Below, one piece after another: positions 1-8,364 of a stretch of DNA of 64,000 nucleotides. Position 1 is the stretch's first letter; the number at the start of each line of letters is the position of its first letter. The notes beneath the pieces are model-generated. The model was given only the letters and a program-made list of their open reading frames with translations. It did no database searches and was not told the origin of the DNA. The translations under genes and the position numbers were made by a program. The DNA comes from Pseudaminobacter soli (ex Li et al. 2025) (GTDB lineage Bacteria > Pseudomonadota > Alphaproteobacteria > Rhizobiales > Rhizobiaceae): contig NZ_PXYL01000003.1 in assembly GCF_003012705.1 (NCBI RefSeq), positions 248,001 to 312,000 of the forward strand, in the 5' to 3' direction.

Positions 1-54
1 TCCATTGAGGAAACCGCGGCGGCCATCGTTGCCCTGCGGAACAAGACGCGATAA
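1..54 (+). CDS. ppsR: C-terminal tail of PPDK/PPS regulatory protein (partial)
   Basis: Only the last 17 codons and the TAA stop are in the window. The residues read [17 protein letters not shown], which resembles the conserved C-terminus of the DUF299 family. These are bifunctional kinase/phosphorylases that control pyruvate phosphate dikinase or PEP synthase by reversible phosphorylation. In rhizobia this gene commonly sits directly before maf and aroE, as here. The call rests on that short tail plus gene order, so it is good but not certain. The body of the gene lies upstream of the window. Confidence 0.7.
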   Translation, partial: SIEETAAAIVALRNKTR

Positions 55-182
55 CGCATCGTTTGGATGTCTGGGAACCGGCTTTCGCGAATAGCGCGCA
101 GGCTGTGCGTTCCGGAGATGCCGGGCTTGCGTGTTGTCGCGGGACAGGCGCGGGTTTCGGAAAAGCAGCCGAGGGTCGCGCG

Positions 183-779
183 ATGGAAAAGATCATACTG
201 GCGTCGGGAAGTCCGTTTCGCAAAGCGTTGCTTGCCAATGCGGGGGTGCCGTTCACGGCCGTGCCGGCAGACGTGGACGAACGCGCGGTCGAGGCGCCGC
301 TGGAAGACAGCGGCACGACGCCGGAAGAGGTGGCGCTGATCCTCGCCGAAGCCAAGGCGCTGAATGTCAGCGAAAGATACCCCGGTGCGCTGGTGATCGG
401 CTGCGACCAGACGCTGTCGCTCGACGACAGGATCTTTCACAAGCCGCGCGACAAGGAAGATGCGCGCCGGCATCTGCTCGACCTGTCGGGCAAGACCCAT
501 CAGCTCAACAGCGCGGTGGTGCTGGTCCGCGATGGTGAGGTGTTGTGGAGCGACGTGCCGATTGCCCGGCTGACCATACGCAAGCTCGATCCGGGCTTCA
601 TCGGCCGGCATCTGGCCGCCGTCGGCGACAAGGCGCTCGACAGCGTCGGCGCCTACCAGATCGAAGGGCAGGGCATCCAGCTGTTCGAGAAGATCGACGG
701 CGACTATTTTACCATTGTCGGGCTGCCGCTTCTGCCGCTGCTCAAGGAATTGCGCAAACTCGGGGCCATAGATGGCTGA
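183..779 (+). CDS. maf: Maf-like nucleoside triphosphate pyrophosphatase
   Basis: A 198-residue Maf/HAM1-like protein. Maf proteins hydrolyse non-canonical or surplus nucleoside triphosphates to the monophosphate and pyrophosphate, acting in the cytoplasm. The N-terminal signature [12 protein letters not shown] is the phosphate-binding loop, GCDQTL near residue 75 is the catalytic-Asp region, and GAYQIEG is the conserved C-terminal motif. The ATG at 183 was chosen because the family begins directly at this motif; an in-frame extension to position 63 has no family similarity. The stop overlaps the aroE start by 8 bp, so the two are translationally coupled. The GCDQTL variant is that of a Maf subfamily with uncertain substrate. 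Confidence 0.93.
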   Translation: MEKIILASGSPFRKALLANAGVPFTAVPADVDERAVEAPLEDSGTTPEEVALILAEAKALNVSERYPGALVIGCDQTLSLDDRIFHKPRDKEDARRHLLDLSGKTHQLNSAVVLVRDGEVLWSDVPIARLTIRKLDPGFIGRHLAAVGDKALDSVGAYQIEGQGIQLFEKIDGDYFTIVGLPLLPLLKELRKLGAIDG

Positions 780-1614
780 AACAGCAAAGAAGGCATTCGT
801 CTGCGGTCACCCGATCGCACATTCGCGATCGCCGAAGATTCATGGCTTCTGGCTGAAGCAGTATGGCATCGAGGGCAGCTACACCGCCATCGATGTGGCG
901 CCCGATGCCTTTGGGGACTTCCTGAAAGCCCTGGCCGCCGATGGTTTCGCTGGCGGCAACGTCACCATTCCGCACAAGGAGGCGGCTTTCCGCCTGGTCG
1001 AAAAGCGCGATGCGGCAGCCCAGGCTATAGGCGCGGTGAATACGCTGTGGTTCGAGAACGGCAGGCTGTGGGGCGGCAACACCGACGCCTATGGCTTTGC
1101 AGCCAATCTGGATGAGCGGGCGCCGGACTGGGACAAGGCGGATACAGCGCTGGTTCTTGGCGCGGGCGGCGCGGCCCGCGCCATCATCCACGCGCTCAAG
1201 GAACGCGGATTCAAGCAGATCCGCATCGTCAACCGCACGGTCGAGCGAGCGGAGGCACTCGCCGACCAGTTCGGCAAGGGCGTTTCGGCGCATCCGCTGG
1301 CGGCAAGCGGCGAGTTCCTGCCCGAAACGGGCCTGCTCATCAACACCACCTCGCTGGGCATGCACGGGAATATGGAAATTCCAGTGGACCCCTCGGCCCT
1401 GCCGGACGACGCCACCGTCACCGACATCGTCTATGTGCCGCTCGAAACGCCGCTGCTTGCCGCGGCCCGGGCGCGCGGGCTGAAGACGGTCGACGGGCTC
1501 GGCATGCTGCTGCATCAGGCGGTGCCAGGCTTCGAGCGCTGGTTCGGCGTCAAGCCGACCGTGACGCGCGAACTGCGCGACATGATCGTTGCCGATCTGG
1601 GGCCGACTGCATGA
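772..1614 (+). CDS. aroE: shikimate dehydrogenase (NADP+)
   Basis: A 280-residue shikimate dehydrogenase catalysing NADPH-dependent reduction of 3-dehydroshikimate to shikimate, step four of the shikimate pathway. The substrate-binding motif [12 protein letters not shown] lies near residue 17. The catalytic lysine is in NVTIPHKE near residue 65. The nucleotide-binding loop GAGGAARAI is near residue 130, and NTTSLGMHG follows near residue 190. Length is normal for a stand-alone AroE. It overlaps maf by 8 bp and coaE by 4 bp (ATGA), so maf-aroE-coaE is one transcription unit. Confidence 0.97.
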   Translation: MAETAKKAFVCGHPIAHSRSPKIHGFWLKQYGIEGSYTAIDVAPDAFGDFLKALAADGFAGGNVTIPHKEAAFRLVEKRDAAAQAIGAVNTLWFENGRLWGGNTDAYGFAANLDERAPDWDKADTALVLGAGGAARAIIHALKERGFKQIRIVNRTVERAEALADQFGKGVSAHPLAASGEFLPETGLLINTTSLGMHGNMEIPVDPSALPDDATVTDIVYVPLETPLLAAARARGLKTVDGLGMLLHQAVPGFERWFGVKPTVTRELRDMIVADLGPTA

Positions 1615-2201
1615 TCGTCCTGGGGCTTACCGGCTCGATTGGCATGGGCAAGTCGACCGCAGCGAAGATGTTCGCCGAGGCAGGCGTTCCGGTGCATGAT
1701 TCCGATGAAGCGGTCCACCGGCTCTATGCAGGTGTAGCGGCGCCGCTGGTTGAAGCGGCATTTCCGGGAACGGTGCGCGACGGCGTCGTCGACAGGGCGC
1801 TTCTCGCCGGCTACGTGCTCGGCAAGCCCGAAGCGCTGAAGAAGCTCGAGGCGATCATCCACCCGCTGGTGCGGGCGGATGCCGACGCCTTCCTGGCGCG
1901 CCACCGCGCTGCCGGCGCGCCATTGGCCGTTCTGGACATACCGCTCCTGTTTGAAACCGGCGGGCGCGACCGCGTCGACAAGGTGGTGGTGGTGAGCGCG
2001 CCGGCAGACGTGCAGCGTGAGCGTGTGCTGTCGCGGCCCGGCATGACCGAGGAGAAATTCGCCATCATCCTGTCGCGGCAGGTTCCGGATGCCGAAAAGC
2101 GCAGCCGTGCTGATTTCGTCATCGACACCGGGGGCGAACTGAGCGAAACACGGCGCGCGCTGCGCGAAGTCGTGACGGCCCTTGTCGGGGAAAAGCTCTG
2201 A
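1611..2201 (+). CDS. coaE: dephospho-CoA kinase
   Basis: A 196-residue P-loop kinase that phosphorylates the 3'-hydroxyl of dephospho-CoA, the last step of coenzyme A synthesis. The Walker A loop [12 protein letters not shown] is at residues 5-16, and the CoaE lid region with HPLVR and DIPLLFETG follows in the expected order. The start ATG overlaps the aroE stop as ATGA. A second CoA-pathway gene, coaA, lies 13 kb downstream. Length and motifs are ordinary for the family. Confidence 0.97.
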   Translation: MIVLGLTGSIGMGKSTAAKMFAEAGVPVHDSDEAVHRLYAGVAAPLVEAAFPGTVRDGVVDRALLAGYVLGKPEALKKLEAIIHPLVRADADAFLARHRAAGAPLAVLDIPLLFETGGRDRVDKVVVVSAPADVQRERVLSRPGMTEEKFAIILSRQVPDAEKRSRADFVIDTGGELSETRRALREVVTALVGEKL

Positions 2202-2360
2202 CCTGCTGCCAAATGTCCCTTGCGGGGCGACCCCAACGGGTATCATCATCGGCGGCGTTCCCACATTCGGGGCAGCTTTCGAAGAAATTGTCGCGAAAGC
2301 AAAAAATGCGGCGGCCTTGTGCGCATGATGCTGCACACGCCGCAAACGAGGAGTGATTCG

Positions 2361-3107
2361 TTGCGCGAGATCATTTTCGATACGGAAACGACAGGCCTCG
2401 ACAACAAGGAAGACCGCATCATCGAAATCGGTGCGGTGGAACTGGTCAATCGTTTCCCGACCGGCAACACATTCCACGTCTTCATAAATCCGCAGGGCCG
2501 GCAGGTGCATCCCGAAGCGCTGGCCGTGCACGGCATCAGCAACGAACGGCTGGCCAACGAGCCGACATTCCCCGAGATCGTCGACCGCTTCCTGGACTTC
2601 TTTGACGGTGCCAAGCTGATCGCCCACAACGCCAATTTCGACATGGGCTTCATCAATGCCGAGCTGGCGCGGCTCGGCCAGCCAGCGCTGGATCCCGACC
2701 GCGTGGTGGACTCACTGGCGCTTGCCCGGCGCAAGCACCCGATGGGACCGAATTCGCTCGATGCGCTCTGCCGCCGCTATGGCATCAACAACAGCCACCG
2801 AACTTTTCACGGCGCGCTTCTCGACTCCCAGCTGCTGGCCGAAGTCTATATCGAGCTGATCGGCGGCAAGCAGGCGGCGCTCATTCTCGAGGCCGGCAAC
2901 GAACGTGGGGCAGTCGAGACGAGCGGCGGCGCGCAGGTGGAAATCGCCATCGCGCAACGCCCGGAACTTTTGCCGTCGCGTATTAGCGAGGCCGAACGCG
3001 CCGCACATGCCAAGCTGGTCGAGGGGCTCGGTGAAAAGGCCATTTGGGCCAAGATCCTGGGTGGCCAGTCAGGCGAGGCCGAAGCGGCCGAACAGCTTCA
3101 GGCCTGA
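2361..3107 (+). CDS. dnaQ: DNA polymerase III epsilon subunit, 3'-5' proofreading exonuclease
   Basis: A DEDDh-type exonuclease that proofreads for the replicative polymerase. Exo I is FDTETTGL at the N-terminus, Exo II is HNANFDMGF near residue 92, and the Exo III region HRTFHGALLDSQ lies near residue 150. I chose a TTG start at 2361 (248 aa) because GAGGAG at 2348-2353 sits 7 nt upstream and the family begins with REIIFDTETTG. Upstream in-frame ATG codons at about 2326-2331 have no comparable ribosome site and would add non-conserved residues. It lies 159 bp after coaE, so it may have its own promoter. A bidirectional terminator follows. Confidence 0.95.
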   Translation: MREIIFDTETTGLDNKEDRIIEIGAVELVNRFPTGNTFHVFINPQGRQVHPEALAVHGISNERLANEPTFPEIVDRFLDFFDGAKLIAHNANFDMGFINAELARLGQPALDPDRVVDSLALARRKHPMGPNSLDALCRRYGINNSHRTFHGALLDSQLLAEVYIELIGGKQAALILEAGNERGAVETSGGAQVEIAIAQRPELLPSRISEAERAAHAKLVEGLGEKAIWAKILGGQSGEAEAAEQLQA

Positions 3108-3108
3108 G

Positions 3109-3170
3109 GCATGATCCCGAACCGAAGGTCGGCGTAGCGAAAAGTTGCGGACTTTTCGGATAAGATCATG
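3109..3170. repeat. rhizobial-type intergenic palindromic repeat, copy A
   Basis: Directly after the dnaQ stop. It begins GCATGATCCCGA and ends with AAGATCATG, with an internal GAAAAGT...ACTTTTC stem. The same outer and inner arms recur at 17678-17720, but this copy carries about 20 extra bases between the outer arm and the inner stem. Short palindromes of this type are widespread between genes in Mesorhizobium-like genomes; that is from general knowledge, not a search. Confidence 0.75.
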
Positions 3171-3181
3171 TTCCAGAAACG

Positions 3182-3210
3182 AAAAAACCCGGCGCCAGGC
3201 CGGGTTTTTT
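3182..3210. terminator. bidirectional terminator between dnaQ and secB
   Basis: Arms AACCCGGC and GCCGGGTT are flanked by an A-run on the left and a T-run on the right, so the hairpin can end transcription of the convergent dnaQ (plus) and secB (minus). Confidence 0.85.
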
Positions 3211-3234
3211 GTAATTCGTGATCGCGATCAGAGA

Positions 3235-3735
3235 TTAGCTGACCTGAACCTTGGATGCAGCCTGGTCTTCGGCGATCTTCTGCTGGAACATCTGCGCGAA
3301 ATCGATCGGGTCGAGCATCAGCGGCGGGAAGCCGCCATTGCGGGTCGCGTCGGCGATGATCTGGCGCGCGAAGGGGAACAGCAGGCGCGGGCACTCGATG
3401 AAGAGCAGCGGCAGCATGTGCTCCTGCGGGAAGCCTTCGATCTTGAAGACGCCGCCATAGACCAGCTCGACGTTGAACAGCACGTCCTTGTCGAAAGCAG
3501 CCTTGGCCGACAGCGTCAGGTTGACGTCGAATTCCTTGTCCGAGAGCGGATTGGCGTTGACGTTGACATTGATGTTGATGCCGGGAGCCTTGTCGCGGCC
3601 GCGCAGCGAGTTCGGTGCGCCGGGGCTTTCGAACGACAGGTCCTTCACATACTGCGCAAGCACGCTGAGCGACGGCTGCACGCCTGCGGCGTTGCCGTTC
3701 CCGTTGCCCACCGGCTGGTTCTCGTTGTTGGCCAT
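3235..3735 (-). CDS. secB: protein-export chaperone SecB
   Basis: A 166-residue SecB. It holds preproteins unfolded in the cytoplasm as a tetramer and delivers them to SecA for Sec export. The conserved core includes [34 protein letters not shown] and [19 protein letters not shown]. The N-terminus carries an Asn/Gly-rich low-complexity stretch (about residues 3-18) common in alphaproteobacterial SecB. It is convergent with dnaQ and shares its terminator. fxsA lies upstream on the same strand with a 113-bp gap. Confidence 0.97.
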   Translation of the reverse strand: MANNENQPVGNGNGNAAGVQPSLSVLAQYVKDLSFESPGAPNSLRGRDKAPGININVNVNANPLSDKEFDVNLTLSAKAAFDKDVLFNVELVYGGVFKIEGFPQEHMLPLLFIECPRLLFPFARQIIADATRNGGFPPLMLDPIDFAQMFQQKIAEDQAASKVQVS

Positions 3736-3848
3736 GAGCCATGTTCCTCTTTGGTTCAGCCGCCCGGCGGCCGGCGTTGAAAACGTGCGTTGGCTAGCAT
3801 GGCCTTGGAATCAAGACAAGGTTTTGCCGCGTCAGGCCCGATTTCCTC

Positions 3849-4346
3849 TCATTCGTCGCCGATCTGCTTCCAGGGCGAGTGCGGGTTTTGCGGGCCGGGG
3901 CGCCTCGAATAGTCCTCTTCGTCGAGGTCGATCGTCTTGCCGCGGCCAGACTTGCGCGAAAAACCGCCCATGCCGCCATAGTCGACGGTAAAATCGACGC
4001 GGCGGCGCAGGAAGTTCCAGCCAAGATCGCGAACGGGCGGCAGAAACAGCAGGATGCCGATGATGTCGGTGAAGAAACCAGGCAGCAAAAGCAGGATGCC
4101 GGCCAGCAGCACCATCACGCCATGGGCGAGCTCGCGGCTGGGGTCGCGGCCCGCCGCAACCTCGTTGCGGATGCGGGTCATCACGCCAAAACCTTGATGT
4201 TTCAGCAACATGCCGCCGGCAATGCTCGTCGCGACCGCCAGCGCCAGCGTTGGAAACACCCCGATCTGCCGCCCGACGATTATGAATCCAGCGATCTCGA
4301 TGAGAGGGAGCAGCAGGATGAAGAAGGGTATGGACGAAGCGCGCAC
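3849..4346 (-). CDS. fxsA: FxsA family membrane protein
   Basis: A small cytoplasmic-membrane protein of the FxsA family, named for the E. coli protein that relieves exclusion of phage T7 by F plasmids when overproduced; its normal role is unclear. Hydrophobic segments occur at the N-terminus (FFILLLPLIEIAGFIIVG), at TLALAVATSIAGGMLL and at MVLLAGILLLLPGFFTDIIG, followed by a charged tail. I chose a GTG start at 4346 (165 aa) because the family begins just before the first membrane segment and an AGG lies upstream. ATG codons at 4370 and 4385 are alternatives. It is divergent from the Tim44-like gene. Confidence 0.85.
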   Translation of the reverse strand: MRASSIPFFILLLPLIEIAGFIIVGRQIGVFPTLALAVATSIAGGMLLKHQGFGVMTRIRNEVAAGRDPSRELAHGVMVLLAGILLLLPGFFTDIIGILLFLPPVRDLGWNFLRRRVDFTVDYGGMGGFSRKSGRGKTIDLDEEDYSRRPGPQNPHSPWKQIGDE

Positions 4347-4531
4347 GAACCTGCCTGAGTTGGGTTGCATCAAAATGCCCAGCATCGATGCTGGCACATT
4401 GTACGTTAGATAGGTATGCAGGCCTTTGATTTGAATGATGGCCGCATGCGTTCTATATGCATGGATTGAGGCGCGGAAGGCGACGGAACGCGGAAAACGC
4501 CGGGTCGACGTAGCCGAAGAATAGAGATTGG

Positions 4532-5245
4532 ATGGCGACAGATATGGAATTCTTCGACTTCGGCACACTGTTCTTTCTTATCGCGGCCGTGGTGATCTTC
4601 TTCCAGCTGCGCAACGTGCTCGGTCGGCGCACTGGCAACGAACGCCCGCCTTTCGATCCCTATACGGCCGGCCGGACCCAGAACAAGGATTCTGCGACCG
4701 CGAAATCCGACAACGTCGTTTCGCTGCCGCGCAAGCGCGCCGACAATGACGAGGCCTATGCGGCCATCGACACTTTCGCCCAGCCCGACACCGAGCTGAA
4801 CAAGGGCCTGCGCGCGATCAAGGATGCCGATCCGAGCTTCGACCCCAAGGGCTTCGTCGAAGGCGCCAAGATGGCCTACGAGATGATCGTCATGGCCTAT
4901 GCCGACGGCGACCGCAAAACCCTCAAGAACCTGCTTTCGCGCGAGGTCTATGACGGTTTCGTCGCGGCGATCTCCGAGCGCGAGGCCCGTTCGGAAAAGA
5001 TCCAGTCGTCCTTCGTCGGCATCGACAAGGCCGATATCGTCTCGGCCGAGATGAAGAACAACGAGGCGCACATCACGCTGCGCATCGTCAGCGAACTTAT
5101 TTCGGCCACGCGCGACAAGTCCGGCGAGGTGATCGACGGCGACCCCGAGACGGTGGCCGAGGTCAAGGACGTGTGGACCTTTGCCCGCGACGCCCGCTCG
5201 CGCGACCCCAACTGGAAGCTCGTCGCGACCGAAGAAGAAGAATGA
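4532..5245 (+). CDS. Tim44/TimA-family putative adaptor protein
   Basis: A 237-residue protein with one N-terminal membrane segment (about residues 8-25), a charged linker, and a C-terminal Tim44-like domain (about residues 100-237, including AKMAYEMIVMAYADGD). In mitochondria Tim44 tethers the import motor to the inner membrane. Bacterial relatives in alphaproteobacteria are membrane-anchored proteins of uncertain role. The position between fxsA/secB and mltA is conserved in rhizobia and fits an envelope or protein-export function, which is inference. An ATG 12 nt downstream is an alternative start. Confidence 0.88.
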   Translation: MATDMEFFDFGTLFFLIAAVVIFFQLRNVLGRRTGNERPPFDPYTAGRTQNKDSATAKSDNVVSLPRKRADNDEAYAAIDTFAQPDTELNKGLRAIKDADPSFDPKGFVEGAKMAYEMIVMAYADGDRKTLKNLLSREVYDGFVAAISEREARSEKIQSSFVGIDKADIVSAEMKNNEAHITLRIVSELISATRDKSGEVIDGDPETVAEVKDVWTFARDARSRDPNWKLVATEEEE

Positions 5246-5266
5246 TTTTCGGGCGGGGGCCGGCCG

Positions 5267-6364
5267 GTGGCGCTATCGCCTGTTTTCCGCATCGTTTCAT
5301 TCGATGATCTTTCCGGCTGGCGCACGGATGATCAGTCCGGCGCCTATGCGGCCTTTCGCCGTTCGGCTTTCCATGTGCTGAGCAAGCCCTACCGCACCGG
5401 TTCGCTGGGCGTAGAATTTTCCGCCTTCGTCGACGCTTATGCCGAGGCCCGCGCTTCCCAACAGCAGGATGCGCGGGCGTTTTTCGAGCGGCATTTCGTG
5501 CCGACGCTGATTGCGCCCGAAGATGGCGCTAAAGGTTTTGTCACCGGCTTCTATGAGCCGGAAGTCGAGGCGTCGCCCGTCCGCACCGACAAATTTTCTG
5601 TTCCGCTTCTGGCGCGGCCGGCCGATCTGGTCGATGTGGACGATAGCAACCGTCCCGCAGGGATGGATCCCTATCTCGCATTTGCGCGCAGCACGTCGGA
5701 AGGCCTTGTCGAATATTTCGACCGGCCGGCGATCGAGCAGGGGGCTCTGGCGGGGCAGGGGCTGGAGATTGCCTGGCTGGCGGACCCAGTCGACGCCTTT
5801 TTCGTCCACGTCCAGGGCGCGGCACGGCTCAACATGACGGATGGCTCGTTGCGGCGGATGACCTATGCCGCGAAATCCGGCCAGCGTTTCACCGGCCCGG
5901 GCGGCGTGCTCGTGGAAATGGGCGAAATCCCGTTGGAAAAGGTCACCATGCAGTCGATCCGTGCATGGTTCAAAGCCAATACGCAGCGGGTGAACGAAAT
6001 TCTCTGGCGTAACCGCTCCTACATCTTCTTCCGCGAAGCGGCCGTCGAGCAGCCGGACCTCGGGCCCATCGCGGCGGCAAAAGTGCCGCTGACGCCCGGG
6101 CGCTCGGTCGCGGTCGACCGCCTGCTCCACACCTTCGGCACGCCCTTTTTTATCGACGCTCCGACGCTGACGGCATTTGACGACGCGCCTTTCCGTCGCC
6201 TGCTGATCGCGCAGGACACCGGCTCGGCAATCGTCGGATCGGCGCGCGGTGATCTGTTCGCCGGGTCCGGCTTCGCTGCGGGCGAGATTGCCGGCGTGGT
6301 GCGCAATAGGGCCGACTTTTTTGCGTTCATTCCCCGCGCCCTTGCAAACGGAGCAGGCTGGTGA
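5267..6364 (+). CDS. mltA: membrane-bound lytic murein transglycosylase A
   Basis: A 365-residue MltA-family lytic transglycosylase that cleaves peptidoglycan between MurNAc and GlcNAc with 1,6-anhydro bond formation. The MltA domain includes GFYEPEVEAS near residue 100. The C-terminal 3D domain carries QDTGSAIVG and an Asp-rich segment near residues 305-325, which holds the catalytic Asp. Translation starts at GTG 5267. No clear lipoprotein or Sec signal is visible at this N-terminus, so export is unexplained by the chosen start. It overlaps the smr gene by 4 bp. Confidence 0.93.
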   Translation: MALSPVFRIVSFDDLSGWRTDDQSGAYAAFRRSAFHVLSKPYRTGSLGVEFSAFVDAYAEARASQQQDARAFFERHFVPTLIAPEDGAKGFVTGFYEPEVEASPVRTDKFSVPLLARPADLVDVDDSNRPAGMDPYLAFARSTSEGLVEYFDRPAIEQGALAGQGLEIAWLADPVDAFFVHVQGAARLNMTDGSLRRMTYAAKSGQRFTGPGGVLVEMGEIPLEKVTMQSIRAWFKANTQRVNEILWRNRSYIFFREAAVEQPDLGPIAAAKVPLTPGRSVAVDRLLHTFGTPFFIDAPTLTAFDDAPFRRLLIAQDTGSAIVGSARGDLFAGSGFAAGEIAGVVRNRADFFAFIPRALANGAGW

Positions 6365-6903
6365 GCGGTCGTTCGGAAAAGTCGCTCAGCGAGGAAGACC
6401 GCGTCCTCTGGAGCCTCGTTGCGCGCTCCGCCAAGCCGCTCAAGGGGCGTGCGGCGGTGGAATTGCCGCCCGAGCCGCCCATGACCATGGAACAGGCCAT
6501 GGCGGAAAAGGTCGTCACCACACCTCCGGCCCCGACAAAGGCCAAGCCAAAGCAGACTGTTACCCAGTCCTTCGATGCGCCGACGCATGACAAGCTTGCC
6601 AAGGGGCGCCTGCCGATCGAAGGCCGGGTCGACCTGCACGGACTGACGCAGGAGGAAGCCTATTCGCTGCTCCTGTCCTTCCTCAACCGCGCCTATGCCG
6701 GCGGGGTGCGCTATGTGCTGGTGATCACCGGCAAGGGCTCGTCCTCGGGCGGGGAAGGGGTGCTGCGGCGCGCTGTGCCTGCCTGGCTGGCCACGCCGCC
6801 GTTCCGCATTCTCGTCAGCAGTCACGATCATGCCGCGCGTAATCACGGTGGGGCAGGTGCGCTTTATGTGCGGCTGCGCCGCCACCCGGTGCAGCGGCCA
6901 TGA
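6361..6903 (+). CDS. Smr-domain protein
   Basis: A 180-residue protein with a disordered, proline-rich N-terminal half and a C-terminal Smr domain (about residues 85-180). The Smr signatures VDLHGLTQEEA and the glycine loop VITGKGSSSGG are present, as is HGGAGALYVRLRR at the end. Small MutS-related domains can act as DNA or RNA nucleases; the substrate here cannot be told. It starts with GTG inside the mltA stop and ends 4 bp inside the next gene, so mltA-smr-xre is one coupled unit. Confidence 0.92.
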   Translation: MSGRSEKSLSEEDRVLWSLVARSAKPLKGRAAVELPPEPPMTMEQAMAEKVVTTPPAPTKAKPKQTVTQSFDAPTHDKLAKGRLPIEGRVDLHGLTQEEAYSLLLSFLNRAYAGGVRYVLVITGKGSSSGGEGVLRRAVPAWLATPPFRILVSSHDHAARNHGGAGALYVRLRRHPVQRP

Positions 6904-7268
6904 CCCCGCTCGGCGAAAAGCTGCGGCAGCTGCGGCGCGAGCGCGGCGTTAGCCAGAAGGAGATGGCGGCCGCCATCGGCGTCAGCCCGGCCTATCTTTC
7001 GGCACTTGAGCATGGCCGGCGCGGCGCGCCGACCTGGCCGCTGCTGCAGAAGATCATCGGCTATTTCAACGTCATCTGGGACGACGCCGAGGAGCTTCAG
7101 CTGCTGGCGGAAACCTCGCATCCGCGCGTGGTGATCGACACCTCCGGCCTGTCGCCGGCGGCGACGGCTCTTGCGAACCGGCTTGCCGGCTGCATCGGCC
7201 GGCTGGACGAGGATGATATCAACGGCCTGATCGCGCAGCTGGACGAGGCGAAGAAGCGCCGGCGCTGA
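6900..7268 (+). CDS. XRE-family helix-turn-helix transcriptional regulator
   Basis: A 122-residue protein with a Cro/CI-type HTH domain in residues 3-60. The recognition region is SQKEMAAAIGVSPAYLSALEHG. The remaining 60 residues contain no second recognisable domain. It is co-translated with the Smr gene (ATGA overlap), an arrangement seen in other rhizobia, so it is probably a chromosomal regulator and not a phage remnant. Target genes are unknown; the local operon is one possibility. Confidence 0.9.
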   Translation: MTPLGEKLRQLRRERGVSQKEMAAAIGVSPAYLSALEHGRRGAPTWPLLQKIIGYFNVIWDDAEELQLLAETSHPRVVIDTSGLSPAATALANRLAGCIGRLDEDDINGLIAQLDEAKKRRR

Positions 7269-7287
7269 AACTGGCGAACAAGATCAG

Positions 7288-8247
7288 CTAAAACAGCGCC
7301 CGCAGGTCGGCCAGTTTCTCGTTGACCAGCCAACCGTAGTAATTTTCCTCGGGTAGCTTTTGCTCCTGGCCCTCGGTTTGGCGGCGCTCGTTTTCGAGCT
7401 TCAGCGCATGCGCGCGGATTTCAGGATTGCCGACATTGTAGAGCGTGGCGGTGATGCCCGGATTTTCCGAAATGTCGAAGCCGGCAATGTCGCGATAGAC
7501 GTCCATGGAGGTTTTCACCGTCGCCGCCACATAGGGGATCGTCAGGTCTGGGTCCATGATCGTCTCATAGACCTGATTGGGCTGGCCGGCATCGAGCTTC
7601 GGCAGGCCGGAGATGCGGTGCACCATGTCGCTCACTTCGAGCGCGGTCAGCGGATTGAGCTGGCCGATGCCAAAAGTCTGGCCGGCATAGAGCGGCTGGA
7701 AGAAGGTGGCGCTGAAGCGGTCGTCGGGAAAGCTGGTGCCGCCCACCGTCTTGCCACGGAACTGGTGGTTCCACACCGCCTCGCGGCACGTCCAAAGATC
7801 AAAGCTGTCGGCCTTGTCGGCGCAGCCGGAGAATTCGGGCCGCTTGACGAAGTCTTGGACATTCTCGCCGCCATAGCTGAAGCTCAGCCCGCTGCCGAGA
7901 TAGGAGGCAGCCTTGACGTAGTAGGTCTGCAGCCGGTCATAGGCGTCGACATTGTAGGTGTGCTCGCCGACGATGGCGCCCACGATATGCATCGGGTCGA
8001 TGTGGTAGGCGGCGGCCGTCTCGATGATCTTGGCGCGCAGCTTGGCGTCGTTCTTCAGAAGCGCATAGACCTTGCGGTACTTGGCGTCGAACGTCGTGTT
8101 GCTGGCCTTGGTGCGCCGGGAGGAAGCGCCGGGAATGGCGGGCTGCTCCGCATTGCGGTTGCCTGGCGGCACGAGCGTCGTCGCGCCAGCCGGCTGGAAC
8201 CAGCCCGCAAGCGTAAGGGCCAAGGTCGAGAGAATGAGTTTTTTCAT
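7288..8247 (-). CDS. DUF1402 family exported protein
   Basis: A 319-residue protein with an N-terminal signal peptide (MKKLILSTLALTLAGW, cleavage probably near GATTLV). I chose ATG 8247 over the upstream ATG at 8274 because it begins the signal peptide cleanly. The mature protein contains HIVGAIVGEHTYNV and TFGIGQLNPLTA, which look like the Glu-containing and Gly-x-x-Gln helices of lysozyme-type transglycosylase folds. DUF1402 has no established function. It is convergent with the XRE gene, about 20 bp apart, and lies downstream of hslU on the same strand, separated by a strong stem-loop. Confidence 0.85.
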   Translation of the reverse strand: MKKLILSTLALTLAGWFQPAGATTLVPPGNRNAEQPAIPGASSRRTKASNTTFDAKYRKVYALLKNDAKLRAKIIETAAAYHIDPMHIVGAIVGEHTYNVDAYDRLQTYYVKAASYLGSGLSFSYGGENVQDFVKRPEFSGCADKADSFDLWTCREAVWNHQFRGKTVGGTSFPDDRFSATFFQPLYAGQTFGIGQLNPLTALEVSDMVHRISGLPKLDAGQPNQVYETIMDPDLTIPYVAATVKTSMDVYRDIAGFDISENPGITATLYNVGNPEIRAHALKLENERRQTEGQEQKLPEENYYGWLVNEKLADLRALF

Positions 8248-8324
8248 GCGCTGCCGCACCCGGGGGAAAGTCATAGGGCCGGCAAACTAAAAAATGCGAC
8301 CGGTGGAGTCGAGTGCATTTGTGT

Positions 8325-8353
8325 CACGCCCGCCGGCAACGCCGGCGGGCGTG
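8325..8353. terminator. strong stem-loop after hslU, terminator-like
   Basis: A perfect 13-bp inverted repeat (arm CACGCCCGCCGGC, loop of 3) lies 11 bp beyond the hslU stop. Read on the minus strand it is not followed by a U-run, so it may end transcription by another route or protect the 3' end of the hsl transcript. Confidence 0.5.
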
Positions 8354-8364
8354 GTCAATCCTTA

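Noticed and set aside
63-182. N-terminal extension of Maf
   Set aside because: The extra 40 residues are not conserved, and Maf proteins begin at the LASGSP motif.
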